Shown piece by piece: positions 5,959 through 11,606 of a stretch of 11,606 nucleotides of DNA. This stretch comes from Clostridium sp. CAG:921 (GTDB taxonomy: Bacteria; Bacillota; Clostridia; TANB77; CAG-465), in assembly GCA_000433135.1 (NCBI GenBank), contig HF991906.1:1-11606 (forward strand), read 5' to 3'. Under the pieces are notes generated by a model. That model was not told where the DNA came from. It saw nothing but the letters and a program-made list of their open reading frames with translations, and made no database searches. The position numbers were made by a program, and so were the translations under genes. Each line of letters opens with the position of its first letter. Position 1 is the first letter of the stretch.

Positions 5959-8742
5959 TTACATATTATCATGACACTTTTTACATATTCCTTCTTCTGT
6001 AAATTCGTGTGAATAAGTCCAACATCTAGGACATTTTTTTCCTGTTGATTTTTCAACTACAACTTTTCTTTCATCAGATTTAATAACTTCAATCTCAGAA
6101 ATAATTGCAACAAAAGCAATATTTTCTTTATTTTCGTTTATAAAATCATACTCGTCATCTTTAACATAAAGTATAACTTTACTATCAAGTGAGCTTCCTA
6201 TTTCTTTTCTTGCTCTTGCTTCTTCTAAATCTTTTGCAAAACTTTCTTTTACTTCAAATATTCTGTCCCATTTTTCAACTAATTCATCATCAATATACTC
6301 TCCATTTTCAGTTGGGAATTTTTCAAGTAAAATATTTTCTTTTTTATCATTTCTTGTATTCATATATGAGTATATTTCTTGTGATGTAAATACAAGAATT
6401 GGAGAAATTATTCTAACTAGTGCATATAAAATATCATACATTGTAGATTGTGAACTTCTTCTTAATTTATGTGATACACTAAATGTATATAAACGATCTT
6501 TTATAACATCTAAATATTTACTAGAAAGTTCCATTATGCAAAATCTATGTATTTCATTATATACTAAGTGATAATCATAGTTACTATACGCCTCATCTAC
6601 ATATGATATAAGATTATTTAATTTAAAGCACATATATCTATCAATTTCATCTCTATCTTTATATTCAATGTAATCTTTTTTTGGATCAAAATCAGCTGTA
6701 TTTCCAAGTAAAAATCTTACTGTATTTCTTATTTTTTTGTATACTTCAGATATTTGTTTTAATATTTCCTTTGAAAGCCTTATTTCACTATGATAATCAG
6801 AAGATGTTACCCACATTCTTAGAATGTCTGCTCCATATTCATCAACGATATCAAGTGGAGCTATTCCATTTCCAAGTGATTTTGACATTTTTCTGCCTTC
6901 GCCATCTACAACCATGCCATGCGTTACTACTTCTTTATATGGAGCTTTTCCATTTACAGCAACAGAAGTTAAAAGTGATGATTGGAACCATCCTCTATAC
7001 TGATCATTTCCTTCCATGTACATATCAGCTTGACCTTCTGGTAATCCATAATTTTCATTTAAAACAGCTACGTGAGAAGAACCAGAATCAAACCATACAT
7101 CCATTATATCAGTTTCTTTAACTAGCCTATCACATCCACAGTCACAAACATGTTTTGTACCTAAAATTTCTTCTGGAGTCTTTTCAAACCAAGCATTAGA
7201 ACCTTCTTTTGCAAATAATTCTTTTACTTTTTCTATAGTTTCTTCGTTTATATATTCTTTTCCACAATCTTCACAATAAAAAATTGGAATTGGAACTCCC
7301 CAAGAACGTTGCCTTGAAATACACCAATCTGTTCTATCTTTTATCATATTAGTCATTCTTTCAACGCCCCAATCAGGATACCATTTAACATTATGAATTT
7401 CTTCTAAAGCTTTCTGTCTAAATCCATCAATTGAAGCAAACCATTGCGTAGTAGCTCTATATATAACTGGCTTTTTACATCTCCAACAATGTGGATACTG
7501 GTGAGTTAACTCTTTTGCTGCAAATAAAGTCTTTGTTTCTTTTAAATATTCAATTACTTCTTTATTAGCCTTTGCATAGAAAAGTCCTTCAAATCTACCT
7601 GCTTCTTCTGTCATCTTTCCGTGTTTATCTACAGGTACTATTATTTTTATATCCTTATATCTTTTACAACATAAATAATCCTCATGACCATGTCCTGGTG
7701 CCGTATGAACACATCCAGTACCTGCATCAAGTGTTACTAATAAATCTTTATCAGATCCTAAAATTACACGTGATGTTTTATTTTCAATTACTGGTGAGAT
7801 ACATATAACATTTTCAAGTTCACTACCTTTAAATTCAGCTAAGATTTCATACTTTTCAATACCGCCTATTTGCATTACTGTATCTAGCAATTCTTTAGCT
7901 AATATGTAATTTTCTTCTACGCCATCATTTTCTGCTTTTACAAGTACATATGTAAAATCTGGATTTAGAGTTATTGCTTGGTTTCCTGGTAAAGTCCAAG
8001 GTGTAGTAGTCCATATTACAACATAAGTATTATCTAAACTTACATACTTTTTAAAAAGATCTTTGTCGTCTTTTACTTTAAATTTTACATATATTGAAGT
8101 TGTTGTGTCATCTGCATATTCAATTTCTGCCTCTGCAAGAGCAGTTTCACAATCAGGACACCAATAAACTGGTTTTAAATCTCTGTATATGTAGCCTTTT
8201 TTATACATATCACCAAACACACCAATTTGTTTTGCTTCAAAATCTTTATTTAAAGTTAAATATCTTTTTGATTTATCACGGTAATCGCCAATTCCGCCAA
8301 GTCTTTCAAATTGTTTAGCAGTTTTTTCTACAGCATTTAAAGCATAATCTTTACAAATTTCTCTAAATTTTGCAACTCCAACACTATCTTTTGTTACTTT
8401 TAATTCTTGTTGTACTTTCTTTTCAATTGGAAGTCCATGTGTATCCCAACCAGGTACATAAGGTGTATAATATCCATTCATTGTCTTATATCTCATAACT
8501 ATATCTTTTAGAATTTTATCAAGAGCATGACCAGTATGAATATCACCATTTGCATATGGTGGTCCATCATGAAGTACGAACCTTTTGCCAGTATTTTCAT
8601 TTTGCTTTAATGCTAAATAGTATACTTTTTTATCTATAAAGTCTTGTAAAATAGCTGGTTCTTTTTTTGGTAAGTTTCCCCTCATTTCAAAATCAGTTTT
8701 TGGTAAATTTAAAGTTTTTGAATAATCTTTCTTATCATCCAT
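5959..8742 (-). CDS. ileS: Isoleucyl-tRNA synthetase
   Basis: Cytoplasmic class I synthetase that activates isoleucine with ATP and charges tRNA-Ile. The length of 927 aa is typical of the bacterial housekeeping type with a C-terminal zinc domain. Visible signatures: P-P-Y-A-N-G-D-I-H-T-G-H at 61-72 (HIGH motif in the form HTGH); the CP1 editing domain with T-T-T-P-W-T-L-P-G-N and G-T-G-C-V-H-T-A-P-G-H-G-H-E-D-Y; the class I W-x-S-R-Q-R-x-W-G-V-P-I-P region; K-M-S-K-S at 618-622; and a C-terminal C-x2-C...C-x2-C zinc site at Cys 904, 907, 920 and 923. GGGAGGA (8749-8755) precedes the ATG by 6 nt. It is controlled by the T-box leader upstream (8774-9058) and closed by a terminator 6 nt past the stop, so it is a monocistronic unit. 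No frameshift or missing catalytic motif is seen. Confidence 0.99.
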   Translation of the reverse strand: MDDKKDYSKTLNLPKTDFEMRGNLPKKEPAILQDFIDKKVYYLALKQNENTGKRFVLHDGPPYANGDIHTGHALDKILKDIVMRYKTMNGYYTPYVPGWDTHGLPIEKKVQQELKVTKDSVGVAKFREICKDYALNAVEKTAKQFERLGGIGDYRDKSKRYLTLNKDFEAKQIGVFGDMYKKGYIYRDLKPVYWCPDCETALAEAEIEYADDTTTSIYVKFKVKDDKDLFKKYVSLDNTYVVIWTTTPWTLPGNQAITLNPDFTYVLVKAENDGVEENYILAKELLDTVMQIGGIEKYEILAEFKGSELENVICISPVIENKTSRVILGSDKDLLVTLDAGTGCVHTAPGHGHEDYLCCKRYKDIKIIVPVDKHGKMTEEAGRFEGLFYAKANKEVIEYLKETKTLFAAKELTHQYPHCWRCKKPVIYRATTQWFASIDGFRQKALEEIHNVKWYPDWGVERMTNMIKDRTDWCISRQRSWGVPIPIFYCEDCGKEYINEETIEKVKELFAKEGSNAWFEKTPEEILGTKHVCDCGCDRLVKETDIMDVWFDSGSSHVAVLNENYGLPEGQADMYMEGNDQYRGWFQSSLLTSVAVNGKAPYKEVVTHGMVVDGEGRKMSKSLGNGIAPLDIVDEYGADILRMWVTSSDYHSEIRLSKEILKQISEVYKKIRNTVRFLLGNTADFDPKKDYIEYKDRDEIDRYMCFKLNNLISYVDEAYSNYDYHLVYNEIHRFCIMELSSKYLDVIKDRLYTFSVSHKLRRSSQSTMYDILYALVRIISPILVFTSQEIYSYMNTRNDKKENILLEKFPTENGEYIDDELVEKWDRIFEVKESFAKDLEEARARKEIGSSLDSKVILYVKDDEYDFINENKENIAFVAIISEIEVIKSDERKVVVEKSTGKKCPRCWTYSHEFTEEGICKKCHDNM

Positions 8743-8773
8743 AAAAAATCCTCCCTTATATCAAAATTACAAG

Positions 8774-8810
8774 AAAAAAACACACATACCTGTATAAAAA
8801 GGACGTGTGT
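8774..8810 (-). terminator. Leader (attenuation) terminator of the ileS T-box
   Basis: ACACACGTCCT (8800-8810) pairs with AGGTATGTGTGT (8780-8791, sharing the first A/U pair) with one bulged U and one G-U. Seven U (8774-8780) follow on the minus strand. It ends about 30 nt before the ileS start. Its 5' arm contains GUCCUUU, which can instead pair with AAAGGAC at 8873-8879, giving the expected mutually exclusive switch. Confidence 0.87.
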
Positions 8811-9058
8811 CTATATTACTAACCATAATATATACATAAAATTACCTTTATATACAACATACCAACATATGTGTCCTTTATAACGTAAGGAAAACGGCGA
8901 CGCTTACTACAATTTTCAGCTAGCAACTCAGAGATGATTTTCAATATATGCTACTTTAACTAGGCTCACACCACCCCTAACTCGCTTTGGATTTCACAAC
9001 ATATTTACTCTTTCTCGTCACAGTTTTTGATAATTTTTTTCTAACTTATTCAAAATAC
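8774..9058 (-). promoter_or_regulatory. T-box leader, isoleucine-specific, upstream of ileS
   Basis: The 435-bp gap before ileS holds a T-box type leader that senses uncharged tRNA-Ile and permits ileS transcription when tRNA-Ile is uncharged. Seen on the minus strand: a GACGAGAAAGAGTAA purine-rich stem I base (about 9010-9025); the stem I distal element AGGGGTGGTGTGAGCC (8962-8977); then GAAAATCATCTCTGAGTTGC, where the ATC at 8936-8938 just before the conserved ATCTCTGAG-type segment is read as the isoleucine specifier; then GCCG...CGTTA typical of the region after stem I. TGGT (8861-8864) would pair with the tRNA ACCA end. AAAGGAC (8873-8879) competes with the terminator for GTCCTTT (8798-8804). 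The usual ACCGCG half of the T-box consensus is not obvious. Assignment rests on pattern recall plus the ileS context. Confidence 0.9.
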
Positions 9059-9064
9059 GTCTAA

Positions 9065-9093
9065 ATTATATCACAATTTACGTATTTAGTAAA
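9065..9093 (-). promoter_or_regulatory. Extended -10 promoter of ileS
   Basis: TTTACT (9088-9093, 4 of 6 consensus), 17-nt spacer, TATAAT (9065-9070), preceded by TGA. It places the transcript start near 9058, directly before the T-box leader. No clear terminator separates it from the upstream gene's stop at 9178. Confidence 0.78.
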
Positions 9094-9177
9094 TATTTTT
9101 TTATCAATTTACTCTTTCTAATTAAATACTAAACAACATCTACTAATCAACTCCCCTAAATTTCATGCACATTCTTA

Positions 9178-10341
9178 TCATCGTGTTTTATATGGATCAA
9201 AGTCTGCAGGAGCTGTTTGATATGGATTAGAATCAGCAGATGCTGTTTGATATATGTCATAATCTTCTAAGTCTTTTTCCTTAAAATTTCTATTTTTTAT
9301 TTTTTCGCTACTTTCCAATTCACAAGCATCTATACGACTAATCTCATCTAATTCTTCAACGTCTTGTTCTAATTCATATTTAAACAAATTTTCACGTTTA
9401 TTTTTATTTTCTTCATATAATCTTTTTCTTTTTTCTCTTTCCTTAATTTTGTTTGCTAATTCTTTTTCACATTTATTTACAATTTTTTCATTGCCTCTTT
9501 CTGCTTGATACCTTTTTTCATACTCTAATAAAGTAGAACTATTTTTTATATACCCTTCGAAATATATATCATCTAAACTCTTTTCATCTAAAGCATCTAT
9601 TTTTATATCTGGCATATATGGAACACCATTTCCAAAACGACCCCAACCAGTATACCTTCCATCTTTTTTGGCTTCTTTTATCAATTTTTTATCAAGAAAA
9701 ACAACATCTTCATAATCAATAATATATAAATTATCATTATACTTTGGAAATTTCTTACTTACTTTAAAATTATCTATACTTTTATAATATTTTTTAAAGT
9801 CAATTGTATAATTATCTAGTGTACCTAAGTTATCATCTTTTACATCTAACCAAATTCCACCATTTTCCCTAATTATATTGTACATTTTTTGTACATCGTC
9901 TTCTTTAATTCCACTGGTTATTGCTCTATCAGACACATACATATCAATTACATTTTTGCCATCTTTTGTTTCATATAAAGTAGTTTGATACTTGGGATTT
10001 AATCTATAAGGAATTTCTAAAACTTTTCTTTTACTTCCAATATAATTTTGAATCTTCAAAACCGCATTTCCAACACCTACTCCTAAGAAACTTTGTCCTA
10101 ATCCTAAATAATCAACATCTTCATCACTTAAATTTTGTATTTGTTTTAATTTATCTATTTCAGCTACAATATTCTTAGCAATACTCACTATTTCATCAGG
10201 TGACAATTTTTCACTTAAAGCGCTTTCTGATTTAATAAATGAGACAAAATAATCTTCTAAGCTTTTTTCATTCCATTTTCCACATGCTCTTTCATAATAA
10301 TCTTTTATTTTTTCACCTGATTTAATTTTTTCTTCTTCCAT
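9178..10341 (-). CDS. Putative kinase-like-fold protein with charged linker and repeat tail, 387 aa
   Basis: ATG 10341 is chosen because GAGG (10347-10350) lies 5 nt upstream; a TTG at 10368 would give 396 aa but has no ribosome binding site. I do not recognise a named family. Residues about 80-96 carry a glycine-rich stretch, G-L-G-Q-S-F-L-G-V-G-V-G, then N-A-V-L-K, resembling a nucleotide loop and VAIK lysine (Lys96). Residues 162-173 read G-I-W-L-D-V-K-D-D-N-L-G, aligning with the kinase catalytic loop H-R-D-x-K-x-x-N (Asp166, Lys168, Asn171). L-Y-I-I-D-Y-E (Asp209) sits where DFG is expected. So a diverged protein-kinase-like fold is plausible. Residues 272-331 are highly charged and probably helical. 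The last 26 residues are a Y-Q-T-A-P-A-D type 10-residue repeat. No signal peptide or membrane helix. It has its own promoter (10383-10411). The open reading frame is certain; the kinase reading is inference. Confidence 0.9.
   Translation of the reverse strand: MEEEKIKSGEKIKDYYERACGKWNEKSLEDYFVSFIKSESALSEKLSPDEIVSIAKNIVAEIDKLKQIQNLSDEDVDYLGLGQSFLGVGVGNAVLKIQNYIGSKRKVLEIPYRLNPKYQTTLYETKDGKNVIDMYVSDRAITSGIKEDDVQKMYNIIRENGGIWLDVKDDNLGTLDNYTIDFKKYYKSIDNFKVSKKFPKYNDNLYIIDYEDVVFLDKKLIKEAKKDGRYTGWGRFGNGVPYMPDIKIDALDEKSLDDIYFEGYIKNSSTLLEYEKRYQAERGNEKIVNKCEKELANKIKEREKRKRLYEENKNKRENLFKYELEQDVEELDEISRIDACELESSEKIKNRNFKEKDLEDYDIYQTASADSNPYQTAPADFDPYKTR
9181..9258 (-). repeat. 30-bp tandem repeat encoding a 10-residue C-terminal repeat
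   Basis: The 3' end of the 387-aa gene encodes D-I-Y-Q-T-A-S-A-D-S, N-P-Y-Q-T-A-P-A-D-F and a truncated D-P-Y-K-T-R. At DNA level the units share GCTGTTTGATAT-type blocks 30 bp apart on the plus strand. This is two full copies and a partial one, in frame. Confidence 0.82.
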
Positions 10342-10346
10342 ATATA

Positions 10347-10350
10347 CCTC
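10347..10350 (-). promoter_or_regulatory. Ribosome binding site deciding the 10341 start
   Basis: AAAGAGGT with core GAGG, 5 nt before ATG 10341; weaker than the others in this window. It lies inside the longer TTG reading. Confidence 0.65.
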
Positions 10351-10382
10351 TTTACGTTTAACATACAAATTCTATACAATTT

Positions 10383-10411
10383 TTTATATCATATACTTTC
10401 TAATTTTTCAA
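10383..10411 (-). promoter_or_regulatory. Promoter of the kinase-like gene
   Basis: TTGAAA (10406-10411), 17-nt spacer, TATAAA (10383-10388) with TGA before the -10. It lies between the previous gene's terminator (10423-10459) and the ATG at 10341. Confidence 0.75.
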
Positions 10412-10422
10412 GCTTCTATAGC

Positions 10423-10459
10423 AAAAAACAGATACTATGAAATTAATCATAGCATCTGT
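10423..10459 (-). terminator. Intrinsic terminator after the 130-aa gene
   Basis: ACAGATACTATGA (10428-10440) pairs with TCATAGCATCTGT (10447-10459). On the minus strand the single odd position is a G-U pair, so the 13-bp stem is continuous, followed by six U. The loop is 6 nt. It starts 51 nt past the stop at 10511. Confidence 0.88.
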
Positions 10460-10510
10460 ATATTAACTTAACTTTTTTTATAACTAAAATATAATATTAT
10501 ATTACAAACT

Positions 10511-10903
10511 TTATCCAATTCTTACAATAAGTACGTACATAGATTCTTCAGATAAATTTTCAAAATAGTAACACTTTTTATCTTCCTTTACAAACCTTTT
10601 TAAGGAATTTTCTCGCCATAAAACATTATAATACTTATACCCATCCTCAAAATTACAAAACACCTTAGAATTTGTATGAATTTCCAATATAAAAAAGTGA
10701 TATCCTACAAGTTTGAAAAAATCAGTATAATATGCTGTTCCAAAGACTTTTTCTTTATCTCTTATCTTTTTTTTATTCCATGTAATCTTATTCATTTCTT
10801 TTAAACATAAAGATTTAAAAGATTTCTTTACATTTCTAAGAAAACGTTGTTGCGAAAGTTCACTACTTTTTAAAATACTATTTAATAGTCTGCTATTAAC
10901 CAT
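10511..10903 (-). CDS. Hypothetical basic protein, 130 aa
   Basis: ATG 10903 is preceded by GGAGG (10910-10914) at 6 nt, and the gene has its own promoter (10933-10961) and terminator (10423-10459), so it is a genuine monocistronic gene. I do not recognise the family. The N-terminal half (residues 1-52) is rich in Ser, Lys and Arg and predicted helical (for example F-L-R-N-V-K-K-S-F-K-S-L). The C-terminal half is aromatic and beta-like, with F-G-T-A-Y-Y-T-D-F-F-K-L-V-G-Y-H-F-F-I-L and many Tyr and Phe residues. There is no signal peptide, no clear membrane helix and no cysteine-pair zinc motif. The basic N-terminus would suit nucleic acid binding, but nothing more specific supports that. It lies between the Fic gene and the kinase-like gene, on the same strand. 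Confidence 0.88.
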   Translation of the reverse strand: MVNSRLLNSILKSSELSQQRFLRNVKKSFKSLCLKEMNKITWNKKKIRDKEKVFGTAYYTDFFKLVGYHFFILEIHTNSKVFCNFEDGYKYYNVLWRENSLKRFVKEDKKCYYFENLSEESMYVLIVRIG

Positions 10904-10932
10904 ACTATTCCTCCATGATATTTTTTTTTGAA

Positions 10933-10961
10933 ATTATACCACTTAATTTACATAAAATCAA
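10933..10961 (-). promoter_or_regulatory. Extended -10 promoter of the 130-aa gene
   Basis: TTGATT (10956-10961), 17-nt spacer, TATAAT (10933-10938) preceded by TGG. It lies 29 nt before the ATG, followed by an A-rich leader. It has the same TTGATT and TGGTATAAT combination as the promoter of the 280-aa WG-like gene. Confidence 0.82.
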
Positions 10962-11077
10962 TATTATTTAGTCTGAAATTATATAAATAATAAATATAAG
11001 CTTTCTTTAAAAACATTATAATAAAAATTTTTTTCTTTACTTTATGCTTTTTTTAAATTATTTTTACCAATTAATTA

Positions 11078-11606
11078 TTAATTAAGCTCTTTTTTAGACT
11101 TTATATATTTTTTCAATAAATTCTTTTGTTTTGTTTCATCAAAAACAGCATATTTACTTGCCTCAATTATTTCTTCATATTCAATATTAAAAAAGTTAAT
11201 TTCATATCCCATATCTTCTAAAAGTTCACGTATAAACTCTCTTATTGCCCTACCATTTCCTTCACGAAAAGGATGAAGTACATTAAGGTCTGTCATGATT
11301 TCTGAAACATCTTCAATCTGCTTTTCAAAATTTTCACTCTTTAATTTTTCAAGATCAATTTTTTTTAATATCTTTTTTATATTTTCATCTATATACTCGA
11401 ATTGTGAAAATCTAAAATTCTCTTTAAGTATATTTTCCTCTCTATATTTTCCTGCAAATTCATATAATTCTTCAAACAAAAATTTATGTATAAATTTAAA
11501 ATGCTTTTCATCATAAGTTCTTTTAAATTTTTCTAATTTTATTTCTTGAAGCTTTTTAGTAACAATGTTTGTATCAGCATTTTTTAGTTTTTTTTCATTT
11601 TTTATT
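11078..11606 (-). CDS. Fic-domain protein, partial (5' end beyond the right edge)
   Basis: The frame is open to the right edge, and 175 residues are visible up to a TAA at 11078. A start at TTG 11479 would cut into the conserved fold, so the true start lies outside the window. Family hallmarks are clear: F-K-F-I-H-K-F-L-F-E-E-L-Y-E-F-A-G-K-Y-R-E-E-N-I, the usual helix pair before the active site, reads through 11479 (quoted here as a spaced motif), and the catalytic loop H-P-F-R-E-G-N-G-R at 11249-11275 is intact, followed by A-I-R-E-F. Fic enzymes typically transfer AMP or another phosphate-linked group from a nucleotide to Ser, Thr or Tyr of a target; the His is catalytic and G-N-G-R binds phosphate. 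No inhibitory S/T-x-x-x-E-G/N motif is recognisable in the visible part, including the C-terminal helix. So an antitoxin-type partner, if any, would be encoded upstream, outside the window. A Fic toxin or a housekeeping-type Fic are both possible. Confidence 0.93.
   Translation of the reverse strand, partial: IKNEKKLKNADTNIVTKKLQEIKLEKFKRTYDEKHFKFIHKFLFEELYEFAGKYREENILKENFRFSQFEYIDENIKKILKKIDLEKLKSENFEKQIEDVSEIMTDLNVLHPFREGNGRAIREFIRELLEDMGYEINFFNIEYEEIIEASKYAVFDETKQKNLLKKYIKSKKELN

Noticed and set aside
6189..8318. Several plus-strand open frames inside ileS
   Set aside because: All are antisense to a complete and clearly conserved synthetase, are Leu/Phe/His-rich as expected for complements, and lack start signals.
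9095..9120. GTAAAT...ATTTAC hairpin as terminator of the kinase-like gene
   Set aside because: Only six AU-rich pairs with a 12-nt loop and no following U run; it also overlaps the ileS -35 region.
10981..11077. Terminator after the Fic gene
   Set aside because: The region has A and T runs but no stem of more than a few pairs before a U tract that I can support.
11467..11479. TTG at 11479 as the start of the Fic gene
   Set aside because: Conserved Fic residues (F-I-H-K-F just before) continue upstream in frame to the window edge, so the gene is partial rather than short.
11295..11516. Plus-strand frame over the Fic gene
   Set aside because: Antisense to the conserved Fic fold, Ser/Phe-rich, without start signals.
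1..11606. Alternative genetic code (TGA as Trp), suggested by the very low GC
   Set aside because: TGA ends three genes (at 3581, 3863 and 9178), and the Trp residues of ileS are encoded by TGG.

Overview
The window is very AT-rich (GC well under one third by eye). It uses TAA, TAG and TGA all as stops, has strong AAGGAG-type ribosome binding sites, near-consensus sigma-A promoters, U-tailed intrinsic terminators and a T-box leader on ileS. Together these point to a low-GC Gram-positive bacterium of Clostridia/Bacilli type with the standard genetic code. No insertion sequence, integrase, tRNA, rRNA or CRISPR array is visible. Every supported gene lies on the minus strand, so transcription runs from high to low coordinates.

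Left part (1-5695): a cluster of five paralogous WG-like beta-repeat proteins. The leftmost is cut by the window edge; the others have about 265, 544, 273 and 280 residues. All share an N-terminal cap followed by repeats of about 36 residues. In these repeats the usual W-G pair of WG repeats is mostly Y-N or W-N. Four of the five have their own strong promoter, and several have their own terminator, so the cluster looks like stand-alone duplicated units rather than one operon. The exception is a 74-residue acidic protein with one C-terminal membrane segment (3581-3805), which sits 57 bp behind one repeat gene with no terminator between them.

Middle (5909-9093): ileS (isoleucyl-tRNA synthetase, 927 aa). 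It is preceded by a T-box leader with an isoleucine AUC specifier, an extended -10 promoter and a leader terminator, and is closed by an intrinsic terminator just after its stop.

Right part (9178-11606): a 387-residue protein whose middle carries a diverged protein-kinase-like signature and whose C-terminus has a 10-residue repeat tail; an unrecognised basic 130-residue protein with its own promoter and terminator; and a Fic-domain protein (HPFREGNGR) cut by the right edge.

The housekeeping gene ileS is therefore flanked by accessory genes of unknown purpose. The best candidates for something undescribed are the WG-like paralog array with its membrane-anchored partner, and the kinase-like protein with the repeat tail. 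That any of these genes act together is inference only.
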